Source: Oceanospirillum linum (lineage in GTDB: Bacteria > Pseudomonadota > Gammaproteobacteria > Pseudomonadales > Halomonadaceae). From it: DNA of 64,000 bases. The stretch covers positions 1-64,000 of the forward strand of contig NZ_FXTS01000011.1 in assembly GCF_900182785.1 (NCBI RefSeq), written 5' to 3'. Of this stretch, positions 36,061 to 44,515 are shown in pieces (within the stretch, counting starts at the first letter, position 1; each line of letters begins with the position of its first letter). The notes under the pieces were generated by a model. That model searched no databases. It was not told the DNA's origin and saw nothing but the letters and a program-made list of their open reading frames with translations. The position numbers and the translations under genes were made by a program.

Positions 36061-37236
36061 TTACTGATAAACCGCCAGTGCAGCCTGACCCGCTTTACCG
36101 GCTTCCAGAGAAATGCCTTGGGCAAGCAGAGTGTTTTCCAGAGCCATCAGGCAGAACATAACATTACGCTGGGTGCAGGCCGCGCCCATCAGGCCGATAC
36201 GCCATACCTTTCCGGCAAAGGCACCCAGACCCGCACCGATCTCCAGACTGTAATCGTTCAGCAGTGTGGTACGCAGGGCCGCATCATCCACACCTTCCGG
36301 GATAAAGACAGAGTTCAGCTGCGGCAGGCGCTCGCCTTCCGCGACCAGGAATTTCAGCCCCATCGCCTCAAGACCGGCACGCAGCGCCTGATGATGTTTA
36401 TCATGGCGGGCCCAGGCGTTTTCCAGCCCTTCGTCCTGCAGCATTACCAGACCTTCATGCAGGGCATAAAGCGCGTTCACCGGTGCGGTATGGTGATAAG
36501 CACGCTTAGCACCGGCACCCCAATAACCCATCACCAGATTGGTATCCAAAAACCAGCTGGGTACAGACGTTTTACGGGCTTTAACCGCTTCTACCGCGCG
36601 CTCGCTAAAGCTGACCGGAGAGATACCCGGCGGGCAGGACAGACACTTCTGCGTACCGGAGTAAATGGCATCAATGCCCCACTCGTCCACACGCAGTTCA
36701 GAACCACCCAGAGAGGTCACGGCATCTACAATCGTCAGGCAATCATGCTCACGGGCCAGCGCACAGAGGGCTTTGGCATCACTGATGGCACCGGTAGAGG
36801 TTTCTGCATGAACGAAAGCCAACACCTTCGCATCCGGGTTTTGTTCCAGCGCGGCCTGAACTTTATCGACGCTGACCGCAGTACCCCAATCATCCTCCAC
36901 CATGACCGCAACACCGCCACAGCGCTCGACGTTCTCTTTCATACGGCCGCCAAAAACACCGTTCTGGCAGACAATCACCTTATCACCCGGCTCAACCAGA
37001 TTGACGAAACAGGTTTCCATACCCGCAGACCCCGGTGCTGAAACCGGCATGGTTAGTTCGTTTTTGGTCTGGAAAGCGTACTGGAGCATCTGCTTAATCT
37101 CATCCATCATCTGAATGAACGCCGGATCAAGGTGCCCGATGGTTGGACGGGACATCGCGGCTAAAACACGCGGCGCGATATCAGACGGGCCAGGGCCCAT
37201 CAAAGTGCGAACAGGGGGATTAAATGATTGAATCAT
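36061..37236 (-). CDS. Alanine/serine-glyoxylate aminotransferase family protein
   Basis: 391 aa PLP class-V aminotransferase. N-terminal TLMGPGPSDIAPRVLAAMSR, VSAPGSAGMETCFVNLVEPG for phosphate binding, HAETSTGAISD, and the PLP lysine in IYSGTQKCLSCPPGISPVSF. Members interconvert glyoxylate and glycine with alanine or serine as donor. No partner genes adjacent. The opposite strand has a long frame caused by codon bias, not a gene. Confidence 0.9.
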   Translation of the reverse strand: MIQSFNPPVRTLMGPGPSDIAPRVLAAMSRPTIGHLDPAFIQMMDEIKQMLQYAFQTKNELTMPVSAPGSAGMETCFVNLVEPGDKVIVCQNGVFGGRMKENVERCGGVAVMVEDDWGTAVSVDKVQAALEQNPDAKVLAFVHAETSTGAISDAKALCALAREHDCLTIVDAVTSLGGSELRVDEWGIDAIYSGTQKCLSCPPGISPVSFSERAVEAVKARKTSVPSWFLDTNLVMGYWGAGAKRAYHHTAPVNALYALHEGLVMLQDEGLENAWARHDKHHQALRAGLEAMGLKFLVAEGERLPQLNSVFIPEGVDDAALRTTLLNDYSLEIGAGLGAFAGKVWRIGLMGAACTQRNVMFCLMALENTLLAQGISLEAGKAGQAALAVYQ

Positions 37237-37397
37237 ACTTAACCTATTTCCATCAGAAAGTTGCGCACAGAGCGCATAGGGATTTTGTTATGGAAAGGAG
37301 TTTAAAGCAGATTTCAGTTTATCGGAACCGTGGTGGCAGACTGAGCGTTCGGCTTAACCGTATCAGTCTGCCCGCCTCTGATGAATACTACCGGCCG

Positions 37398-38414
37398 CTA
37401 GGCAAACCAGTGCCGGGTTCTGTTAGCGAACCAGACCAGCGACAGCATTACCGGCACCTCAACCAACACGCCAACAACCGTTGCAAGTGCAGCACCGGAG
37501 TGTAAACCAAACAAGGAAATAGCCACCGCCACCGCCAGTTCAAAGAAGTTAGAAGTCCCTATCATGCAGGCCGGAGCCGCAACATTGTGGGGCAACTTCA
37601 TTTTCTTTGCCATAAAATAGGCAATCGCAAAAATACCGTAGGTCTGAATTAACAGCGGAATCGCAATCAGCACAATCGCCTGCGGCTTTTGCAAGATGGT
37701 TTCAGACTGAAAACCAAACAACAGAATCACCGTCGCCAGTAAACCGACGATTGACCAGGGCTTCATCGTTGCCAGAAAACGGTTCAGGTGGGAGTGATCA
37801 TCCGCTTTATCAAGTTTCTTCCGGGTTATTGCACCGGCGACAAGTGGAATCAGAACATATAAAACAACCGAAAGCAGCAGTGTATCCCAGGGCACATGTA
37901 TATCCGATACCCCGAGTAAAACACCTGCGATTGGCGCAAATGCAAAAATCATAATGACGTCATTGATAGAAACCTGCACCAGAGTATAATTCGCATCCCC
38001 CTTGGTGAGCTGGCTCCAGACAAACACCATTGCCGTACAGGGTGCCACCCCCAGCAGAATCATGCCGGCAATGTATTCTGTTGCCGTTTCCGGATCGACC
38101 CAGTCAGCAAAAATCCCTTTAAAAAACAACCAGCCTAACAGTGCCATGGTAAAGGGCTTTATTAACCAGTTAATAACCAGTGTAAGTACCAGCCCTTTTG
38201 GCTTTTTGCCAACATCTTTCAGTGAAGAGAAATCAATTTGCACCATCATCGGATAGATCATGAGCCAGATGAGAAGAGCAATCACCAGATTGACATGCGC
38301 ATACTCCACACTGGCAATAACAGCAAAAGCATCCGGTACGACACTACCCAACGCAATACCGACAACAATTGCGATCCCAACCCACAGCGATAGATAACGC
38401 TCAAATAAACCCAT
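37398..38414 (-). CDS. acr3: ACR3-family arsenite efflux permease
   Basis: 338 aa, ten membrane segments; ACR3 hallmarks MIYPMMVQIDFSSLKDVGKK and GVAPCTAMVFVWSQLTKGDA with the conserved Cys required for arsenite transport. Last gene of the arsR-arsC-arsH-ACR3 operon on the minus strand, nine bases after the arsH stop. Exports As(III) using the proton gradient. Confidence 0.92.
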   Translation of the reverse strand: MGLFERYLSLWVGIAIVVGIALGSVVPDAFAVIASVEYAHVNLVIALLIWLMIYPMMVQIDFSSLKDVGKKPKGLVLTLVINWLIKPFTMALLGWLFFKGIFADWVDPETATEYIAGMILLGVAPCTAMVFVWSQLTKGDANYTLVQVSINDVIMIFAFAPIAGVLLGVSDIHVPWDTLLLSVVLYVLIPLVAGAITRKKLDKADDHSHLNRFLATMKPWSIVGLLATVILLFGFQSETILQKPQAIVLIAIPLLIQTYGIFAIAYFMAKKMKLPHNVAAPACMIGTSNFFELAVAVAISLFGLHSGAALATVVGVLVEVPVMLSLVWFANRTRHWFA

Positions 38415-38423
38415 GCTACCTCC

Positions 38424-39110
38424 CTATATAGAACGCTGGTTAACCCGCTGGCTCAAAACCTCAGCAGATTCAACGCGCTCCGAATATCTGTCCACAAAAT
38501 AATCCTTATTATTCCGCAGCAATAATGTAAATTTCATCAGCTCCTCCATCACATCCACAATGCGGTTGTAATAAGGAGAAGGCTTCATTCTGTCGTTGTC
38601 ATCAAACTCAAGAAATGCCTTAGCAACACTGGATTGATTGGGAATAGTGACCATACGCATCCAGCGTCCAAGCACACGCAACTGATTAACAACGTTAAAG
38701 GACTGGGAGCCACCGCAAACCTGCATCACCGCCAGTGTTTTCCCCTGTGTAGGGCGTATACCGCCAATATTCAAAGGCACCCAGTCAATCTGACTCTTAA
38801 AGATACTGGTCATCGCTCCATGTCGTTCAGGCGAGCACCAGACCTGGCCTTCAGACCACATCATCAGTTCGATCAACTCCTGAACCTTAGGGTGGGAACG
38901 ATCTTCTGTATCTGTTTGGGGAAGCCCCTCAGGATTAAAAATCCTCACTTCAGCACCCATTCGGGTTAGCAGGCGAGCAGATTCTTCAATAACTAACCGG
39001 CTAAATGAACGCTCACGCAGAGAACCATAAAGCAACAAAATCCGGGGGGGCGTGCTCAGCAGGTGGCCGCTGACACTTCTCGAAGGTTGGTATGTCAATC
39101 TTTGACTCAT
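38424..39110 (-). CDS. arsH: ArsH organoarsenical oxidase
   Basis: 228 aa NADPH-dependent FMN flavoprotein: RILLLYGSLRERSFSRLVIE (FMN loop), CSPERHGAMTSIFKSQIDWV, and LAVMQVCGGSQSFNVVNQLR, full ArsH pattern. ATG 39110 is chosen because the upstream in-frame codon is TTG and would overlap arsC. Oxidises trivalent methylarsenicals to the less toxic pentavalent forms. Confidence 0.92.
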   Translation of the reverse strand: MSQRLTYQPSRSVSGHLLSTPPRILLLYGSLRERSFSRLVIEESARLLTRMGAEVRIFNPEGLPQTDTEDRSHPKVQELIELMMWSEGQVWCSPERHGAMTSIFKSQIDWVPLNIGGIRPTQGKTLAVMQVCGGSQSFNVVNQLRVLGRWMRMVTIPNQSSVAKAFLEFDDNDRMKPSPYYNRIVDVMEELMKFTLLLRNNKDYFVDRYSERVESAEVLSQRVNQRSI

Positions 39111-39144
39111 CAATATTAGGTAATGTGTGATCCTGAACCATCGT

Positions 39145-39615
39145 TTACTCTGCCCCCAAATCAATAAGTCCAGCTTTAAGAGCCTCCCCTGTGAGGCCTT
39201 TATCCGCCAACAGAAGCAGCTTATTCACCCGCGCTGTTATTTCAGCGATACAAGCGCGAAATGCCGTCGCCTTTTCCTCATCACGGCCTTCCACCCGGGA
39301 AGGATCAGCCAGGCCCCAGTGCACTTTAACGGCATCACCGAACCAAACAGGACACGCCTCTCGGGCCGCTGAATCGCAAACCGTAACCACAAGATCAGGC
39401 TTAAACGCCTCCAGATCATCCCAGGACTGACTTTGTAAGCCGCTGACAGAAATACCCGCTTCTTTCAGATATTGAATAGATAAGGGATGAACCTCCCCAG
39501 ACGGCTGGCTGCCGGCACTTTTGGCGGTAATACGCCCACCTGCAATCTGGTTTGTAATCGCTTCAGACAAAATACTTCTGCAACGGTTGTGTGTGCAGAT
39601 ATATAAAATATTCAT
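39145..39615 (-). CDS. arsC: Arsenate reductase, low-MW phosphatase type
   Basis: 156 aa. The P-loop CTHNRCRS (CX5R) at residues 7-13 and the general-acid DPSRVEG match the LMW-PTP fold ArsC, with two distal Cys residues (in CDSAAREACPVW) available for the thioredoxin relay. Reduces As(V) to As(III) for ACR3 to export. Lies 13 bases after arsR. Confidence 0.92.
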   Translation of the reverse strand: MNILYICTHNRCRSILSEAITNQIAGGRITAKSAGSQPSGEVHPLSIQYLKEAGISVSGLQSQSWDDLEAFKPDLVVTVCDSAAREACPVWFGDAVKVHWGLADPSRVEGRDEEKATAFRACIAEITARVNKLLLLADKGLTGEALKAGLIDLGAE

Positions 39616-39627
39616 GGTCAGTTAGCC

Positions 39628-39966
39628 TTAACAGGTTAAATCATTCTGTTTGGATGCCATCAGTTTTTTGAGTGCTTCTGAAAAGTAGATTTGATTCTCT
39701 TCAGCTGTTTGCCTGATAACCTGCCTGGCCCACTCAGGCAGATCTTCATGAAGACTGTAATAAACCCACTTTCCCCGGCGTTCATCACGCAGAATATTGC
39801 ACTTACGTAACGCCGCCAGGTGCCGTGATACCTTAGGCTGATCAAGTTCAAGCCCTGCCATCAGATCACAGACACAAACTTCCTTGAGCTCACTGATAAT
39901 CAGGATCGACTTCAGCCTCGTATCATCAGATAAGCATTTGAAAAACTGCAAAGGATGCATGCTCAT
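39628..39966 (-). CDS. arsR: ArsR-family arsenite-responsive repressor
   Basis: 112 aa winged HTH: FFKCLSDDTRLKSILIISEL, metal site in the recognition helix region ELKEVCVCDLMAGLELDQPK, and VSRHLAALRKCNILRDERRG. The CVC motif is the arsenite sensor. First gene of the ars operon and likely binds the repeated ATATGTG sites just upstream. Confidence 0.92.
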   Translation of the reverse strand: MSMHPLQFFKCLSDDTRLKSILIISELKEVCVCDLMAGLELDQPKVSRHLAALRKCNILRDERRGKWVYYSLHEDLPEWARQVIRQTAEENQIYFSEALKKLMASKQNDLTC

Positions 39967-39978
39967 ATCTCTTATAAA

Positions 39979-40018
39979 ACATATGTGAAATATAATATAT
40001 GTGTTTTTCCATATGTCA
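39979..40018. promoter_or_regulatory. Putative ArsR operator region
   Basis: The heptamer ATATGTG occurs at 39981-39987 and 39997-40003, with a further CATATGTC at 40010-40017, so ACATATGT-type half-sites recur within 40 bases directly upstream of arsR. This spacing and composition suit an ArsR box, but an exact consensus is not claimed. Confidence 0.5.
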
Positions 40019-40062
40019 ATAGATGAAACTGCTGCTAATACTCAGTGTTCAGCGATCTGACC

Positions 40063-40102
40063 GGATAACGGGATAACGGGATAACGGGATAACGGGATAA
40101 CG
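40063..40102. repeat. Tandem repeat, GGATAACG x 5
   Basis: Five perfect head-to-tail copies of the 8-mer GGATAACG span 40 bases between arsR and the YdcZ gene. Being a multiple of eight and noncoding, copy-number change would not shift any frame. Likely variable between strains. Confidence 0.97.
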
Positions 40103-40193
40103 CAGGAGGCTAAACGAAAAAAGTCACGGTAACAGCATGAGCAGAAACCTATCTCATCTGCGGGGCTCCGGTATCGATTAGCGCTTTTTACAG

Positions 40194-40222
40194 CGCCCGA
40201 GGCACCTCATCGGGCGTTTTTA
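40194..40222 (+). terminator. Plus-strand terminator without an assigned gene
   Basis: CGCCCGA and TCGGGCG pair around a nine-base loop, followed by TTTTT on the plus strand. Both neighbouring genes are on the minus strand, so the transcript it ends is unannotated; it may be a small RNA from the arsR upstream region. Confidence 0.75.
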
Positions 40223-40306
40223 GTTCAGGAATTGCCCGGTCAGGTACGATGACGCGGGCCCCCAATCATGGGCCACAACGCCCATAAGACCGGCTGAAAA
40301 AGCCAG

Positions 40307-40774
40307 CTACTGAATGGCAGCAGGTTTAACCTTGTCCAGCACCATAAAAACACCCGCCGCCATAAACGCAAGACCAACCATTCGTTGTGTCGTCAGGCCG
40401 TATTGCTGCGCCCCCAGCAGACCAAAATGATCGATGGCACTCATCGAAATCAACTGACCTAACAGCGCAAAAGCGATCGCATTGGAGATACCAAAGCGCG
40501 GCGCAATCCAGGTAACACTGATGATATAAAAAGCGACACAAAAACCTCCCAGATAAAAATAGAAAGGCGTATCAGACTGGAATAACTGCGTTGGCATTCC
40601 CTCCGTCGCCAACAGGTAGATCACCGCTGCAGTAAAGCCCACCGCCAGAGAGATCGCTGTCGCCAGAGTGGAACTCATTAACTTACCGCCAAGGCCGCCA
40701 TTGAGCATAGCCATGGTTGGAATCCCAATACCGGCAATCAGCATACAGACCGCATAGATCAGTGCATTATTCAT
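40307..40774 (-). CDS. DMT-family transporter, YdcZ type (DUF606)
   Basis: 155 aa with five membrane segments. MLIAGIGIPTMAMLNGGLGG and the second-half FYLGGFCVAFYIISVTWIAP belong to the small YdcZ group of drug/metabolite exporters, which normally act as dimers or paired genes. Immediately follows the TetR gene (62 bases), so likely a TetR-controlled exporter unit. Substrate unknown. Confidence 0.8.
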   Translation of the reverse strand: MNNALIYAVCMLIAGIGIPTMAMLNGGLGGKLMSSTLATAISLAVGFTAAVIYLLATEGMPTQLFQSDTPFYFYLGGFCVAFYIISVTWIAPRFGISNAIAFALLGQLISMSAIDHFGLLGAQQYGLTTQRMVGLAFMAAGVFMVLDKVKPAAIQ

Positions 40775-40836
40775 CCGACACCCCTTTTATCATCAATAGT
40801 AACGTCTTGTTTTTATTTTTCATTTCTCTTCTCCGG

Positions 40837-41421
40837 TTAATCCTGATCCGCTAAGCGCCCCGCCAGGTCGGTTCCCGCTTGCAATAGCTGATCGGATAGT
40901 TGTTCTGAAACAACCGCCCGCGACAGGGCGATAGAGCCGATCATCATGGACATAAACGCCAGCGCTTCCTGCTGTTTATCCGCATCCGCCTGAGCAAAAG
41001 AGCCCCCACATAACTGATCAAGGGTCTCTATAAGCTCCTGCTCGTAATAAGCCTTAAAACGATCTGAGCCCTTACCCGCCTCAGTGCAAAGAGAAGCCAG
41101 GGCACAACTGTCGGCCAGATCACCTCTGTGGGCTCCGGTGAGATAGCGTTTTGCCAAACGAGACAGACGCTGGGCCCAGCTTTCTTTTTTCGGCTGCCCC
41201 AGCCAGCGACTACGGTTGTCCTTTAAGGCATGATTCAGTGCCTGACACAGCATGTCGTCCTTGTTTTTAAAATGAGAGTAGAAAGCCCCATGGGTTAACC
41301 CCGCCTCCGACATAACCGAGGCAACACCAGCACCACTTAAGCCTTCTACCCGCATCTGTTTTCCTGCGGCATCAAGAATTTTTTCCCGTGAAGCCTGCTT
41401 CATCTCTGCCCTGACAGACAT
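40837..41421 (-). CDS. TetR-family repressor
   Basis: 194 aa. HTH near the N-terminus: KILDAAGKQMRVEGLSGAGV, MSEAGLTHGAFYSHFKNKDD, typical of the AcrR/NemR-like class. Divergent promoter region upstream holds an 18-bp perfect palindrome ACATGATGG/CCATCATGT, the likely operator. Probably regulates itself and the YdcZ exporter downstream. Confidence 0.87.
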   Translation of the reverse strand: MSVRAEMKQASREKILDAAGKQMRVEGLSGAGVASVMSEAGLTHGAFYSHFKNKDDMLCQALNHALKDNRSRWLGQPKKESWAQRLSRLAKRYLTGAHRGDLADSCALASLCTEAGKGSDRFKAYYEQELIETLDQLCGGSFAQADADKQQEALAFMSMMIGSIALSRAVVSEQLSDQLLQAGTDLAGRLADQD

Positions 41422-41438
41422 CGTATCAACCCTCTTTT

Positions 41439-41489
41439 GACCATTTCACATGCTTGTCCATTTCGCATGCCCGTCCATTTCACATGACA
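41439..41489. repeat. Tandem repeat, 17 bp x 3
   Basis: Three adjacent 17-mers share the core CCATTTCRCATG (GWCCATTTCRCATGNNN). They lie directly upstream of the TetR gene and share the CATG/CCAT motif with the palindrome at 41509-41526, so they may be auxiliary repressor contacts. Confidence 0.85.
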
Positions 41490-41508
41490 ACCATCATGCA
41501 AGAAAACC

Positions 41509-41526
41509 ACATGATGGCCATCATGT
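41509..41526. promoter_or_regulatory. Putative TetR operator (18-bp palindrome)
   Basis: ACATGATGGCCATCATGT is a perfect dyad 90 bases upstream of the TetR start. A half site CCATCATG also lies at 41491-41498. Confidence 0.7.
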
Positions 41527-41784
41527 CAAAGTGCGTTAAAAACCAGACCAAAGATCATGGCTGAAGATAACGGCTCAGATGGTCGCCATTGAGTAAACAA
41601 AAGAATGGTGTTCAGAAGAGGCCGACTCACCGGCAGAGCGACCGTTGCGGTCACTCTGCAAAGGGCGGTGGAAGCCCGTATATTACGGCCAAACGAAAAG
41701 TGTGGATGTCCTTTTTATTTTGCTTTTTATTTTTTATTAAGCCGGAACCCTGCCTGCCCCCCAACGGAAGCTCTCCTTGCTTAA

Positions 41785-43041
41785 CTAGCGGCGACGTCGG
41801 CTATTTCCCCTTGCATTACCGCCCTTACCTTTCCCTAACGCCCTGGCAAGCTGGGCTTTTTTAGAGGGTTTGCGTTTACCGCGCTCCTCCTCTTCCTGGG
41901 CCATAAAGTCTGGCTCAAAACCCGGAAACCACTGCATCATAAACGCTTCACCGGTGAGTTTTTTCACCTCCTCAAACAGGTATTTCTCTTTATGGGAGAT
42001 CAGAGATACGGCGATACCTTCCTGTCCGGCACGACCGGTGCGGCCAATACGATGGATATAATCTTCAGCACTGTAGGGCAGCTCAAAGTTAACCACGGTC
42101 TGCAGCTCTTTAATGTCCAGTCCCCGTGCCGCCACATCGGTTGCCACCAGCGCCCGCACTTTTCCGGTTTTAAACTCTTCCAGTCCCCGGTCACGGGCCC
42201 CCTGGGACTTATCACCGTGTACCCCCGCAGCTTTAATGCCGTCTTTGGCTATCTCTTTCACCAGCTCATCCACCGCCTGTTTGGTACGGGTAAAGATCAG
42301 CACCTGTTGCCAGTTTTTGGAACCGATCAGATAGGCCAGCATCGCGGCTTTGCGTTTGGTGTCCACCTCGTAAAACAGCTGCTCGATTTTGGCCGCCGTA
42401 GCGTTACGCTCAGCCACTTCAATCAGCTTAGGGTTCTTAAGGATGGTTTTGCTGAGGGCAAAAACCTCATCATTAAAGGTGGCGGAGAAAAACAGCGTCT
42501 GGCGGGACTCCGGCAGGCGTTTCAGGATGCGGTTAATATCGTTGATAAAGCCCATATCCAGCATACGGTCGGCTTCATCCAGCACCAGCGTTTCGATAGC
42601 GCTGAGATCAATCAGCTCCTTCATCGCCAGCTCCAGCAAACGACCGGGGGTTGCCACCAGCACATCGCAGCCTTTATTCAGCGCATCAATCTGCGGGTTA
42701 ATGCTGGCACCGCCGTAGGCGACCACAGAGCTGAAGCCTAAACCTTCGCTGTATTTCACAAAGCTCTGGTGAACCTGCTGAGCCAGCTCGCGGGTTGGTG
42801 TCAGTACCAGAGTACGGATCGCTTTTTGGTCATTTTCGGCGTTTTGGATCAGGTAACGGTGGATCACCGGCAAAGCAAAGGCCGCTGTTTTACCGGTGCC
42901 GGTTTGCGCACCGGCCAGCACATCGTGCCCGGCAAGAACATCCGGGATCGCTTCCAGTTGAATCGGTGTCGGCGTTTGATAGTTAAGGGATGCTAAAACC
43001 GCGAGTAAATCTGAATGCAAACTAAGAGAGGCAAAACTCAT
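41785..43041 (-). CDS. rhlE: DEAD-box RNA helicase, RhlE-like
   Basis: 418 aa from ATG 43041. All helicase motifs: AQTGTGKTAAFALPV (I), PTRELAQQV (Ia), ATPGRLLEL, DEADRMLDMGF (II), FSATF (III), ATDVAARGLDI (V), HRIGRTGRAG (VI). The basic tail (KGKGGNARGNSRRRR) is typical of RhlE and binds RNA. Remodels rRNA or mRNA structure using ATP. Monocistronic. Confidence 0.92.
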   Translation of the reverse strand: MSFASLSLHSDLLAVLASLNYQTPTPIQLEAIPDVLAGHDVLAGAQTGTGKTAAFALPVIHRYLIQNAENDQKAIRTLVLTPTRELAQQVHQSFVKYSEGLGFSSVVAYGGASINPQIDALNKGCDVLVATPGRLLELAMKELIDLSAIETLVLDEADRMLDMGFINDINRILKRLPESRQTLFFSATFNDEVFALSKTILKNPKLIEVAERNATAAKIEQLFYEVDTKRKAAMLAYLIGSKNWQQVLIFTRTKQAVDELVKEIAKDGIKAAGVHGDKSQGARDRGLEEFKTGKVRALVATDVAARGLDIKELQTVVNFELPYSAEDYIHRIGRTGRAGQEGIAVSLISHKEKYLFEEVKKLTGEAFMMQWFPGFEPDFMAQEEEERGKRKPSKKAQLARALGKGKGGNARGNSRRRR

Positions 43042-43160
43042 AACCAAACACCAACAGGAAAATTAAAGTCGCGCATTGTAGCATTGAAGGCTTTAACGCC
43101 TAACCGCTTTTAATTAGTTAGCCATGCCAGCCAGTGCTAACATTGATCACGGCTGGAAGG

Positions 43161-44282
43161 CTAACGCTCCATAAAGCCAAGGATATCCTGCACCGTTTCA
43201 TCGTAATAAGGATTCCATGTTAGCCGGGCGTGTATCTTGCCTTTTTCCCGATAACCCCAGGCGGAATACCAAACGTCAGTACCCTGACGACAACTTAGCT
43301 CGGCCTCATCCTCTTGGCCGTTATTGCATTGCCGCTGAAGCCCGTTAATCCCATAAAGTGGGTTTTGGGGGCTAAACAGCAGGCTCATATGGGAACCATT
43401 GCTGATACGGTATTCCGGCAACCGCATAGACCTTAGGATCGGCTTTAATGTTGAGTCAGATGGGGTTTCACCAAACCATGTCAGCATTTTAGGGCCATTA
43501 AAGCGGGTTTTATAAAGCTCAGTCACCAGCGGAATATCCACCACGCTATCCGCTTCACTTACTGCCATAAAAACCGGTATCGTCAAGGTATGCTCGTCCA
43601 GAAGCGCCATCACCCGCTCTGATGTTTGATAAAAAACACCTGCGCCATTCATCGCTAAAGAATCATACTTTACCAGGTTTTCTTCTAAATCCTGATCCGC
43701 CCAATCAACAAAATACTTTGCCCACGGAGCCAAAGCGACCATCTTACTTTTAGCCTTAAATGCAGGTGCAAACAGTAATAAGCCATCAACTTCCGGGTTC
43801 TCAAGCGCCTCACTGGTGACAAGGTTTGCGCCAGTGGAGTAACCCCCTAACCAAACGTCGTCATACTCAGCGGCCAGTAACCGGGTGTGATGGTGAACCG
43901 CAGAAACCCAGTCATCAAGCTTAGGGTTCATCAGATCCTCAGGCTTAGTGCCATGCCCTGCCAGTAAAATAGTGCGCACAACATAGCCTTTTTCAACCAG
44001 GCTATCCGCAAGATCGTTAAAGGAGTACGGCGAATCACTAAGCCCATGCACCAAAAGCACCGCTTTATTCGATGGCTGATCAGGCTTGCGTTCAAAAGGG
44101 CTGTTTAACAATACTTCTTGTTCAGATTGGTCTGATATAAAGCGACGGTTAGCACGAATCCATGCTTGAGTTTGCTCAACATACTCCGCAAACGTGCTCT
44201 GTTGGAATTCAGCCTGGGGTACGGGGTCTTTGGTACAGCCGGTAAGTGCGATAAAGAAAACAAGGGTTAAAAATCGAGCCAT
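43161..44282 (-). CDS. Lipoprotein alpha/beta hydrolase
   Basis: 373 aa. N-terminal lipobox LTGCTKDP (Cys 16) implies outer-membrane or periplasmic lipoprotein. Hydrolase fold with oxyanion segment VLLVHGLSDSPYSFNDLADS, nucleophile elbow LGGYSTGANLVTSE (G-Y-S-T-G), a late Asp in AVSEADSVVDIP and His in RISNGSHMSLLFSP. Serine esterase/lipase-like; substrate unknown. No operon partners. Confidence 0.85.
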   Translation of the reverse strand: MARFLTLVFFIALTGCTKDPVPQAEFQQSTFAEYVEQTQAWIRANRRFISDQSEQEVLLNSPFERKPDQPSNKAVLLVHGLSDSPYSFNDLADSLVEKGYVVRTILLAGHGTKPEDLMNPKLDDWVSAVHHHTRLLAAEYDDVWLGGYSTGANLVTSEALENPEVDGLLLFAPAFKAKSKMVALAPWAKYFVDWADQDLEENLVKYDSLAMNGAGVFYQTSERVMALLDEHTLTIPVFMAVSEADSVVDIPLVTELYKTRFNGPKMLTWFGETPSDSTLKPILRSMRLPEYRISNGSHMSLLFSPQNPLYGINGLQRQCNNGQEDEAELSCRQGTDVWYSAWGYREKGKIHARLTWNPYYDETVQDILGFMER

Positions 44283-44515
44283 GGTAACTTCCTATCAATA
44301 CGTTCACTTCACCTGTCGTCCAGGCAGACCCGCTCTGAAAACCATCAATCGAGCGCCATAAAGTATGATTAATGATTTAAGTTTCCACAATGATTTCCTC
44401 CGCTTTACTGACAACCGCTAGCGTTGCAGCAGCCGTGATACCACTAACCAGTGTTGGCATTAAAAGGATATTTGGGTGTCCCGGTTTGTTAGCACAAATA
44501 AAAATGCCGGGGTTC

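Larger units (their letters stand above)
39967..40306. other. Gene-free stretch with ars promoter, 8-bp tandem repeats and orphan terminator
   Basis: Holds the ars operator/promoter region (39979-40018), five tandem copies of GGATAACG and a plus-strand terminator at 40194-40222 without a gene before it. No protein frame with a credible start is visible. Confidence 0.5.
41422..41784. other. Gene-free stretch with TetR operator and repeats
   Basis: Contains a 17-bp tandem repeat (41439-41489), an 18-bp palindrome (41509-41526) and a strong hairpin GCAGAG...CTCTGC at 41633-41659. No protein frame with a ribosome site is seen. Confidence 0.5.

Noticed and set aside
36118..37041. A 307-codon open frame on the plus strand opposite the aminotransferase gene
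   Set aside because: It mirrors the codon bias of the real gene, has no ribosome site and encodes a composition unlike a folded protein (many Arg/His/Gln).
40063..40102. Possible CRISPR array
   Set aside because: The units are 8 bp with no spacers, and the 17-bp x3 array at 41439 has no spacers either.
41992..42741. A 249-codon plus-strand frame opposite the RhlE-like gene
   Set aside because: Overlaps a complete, motif-rich helicase; no independent evidence of coding.
44458..44505. GGTGTCCCGG motif at 44474 as a third copy of the 151-bp repeat
   Set aside because: Only about 10 bases match and no other part of the unit is present.
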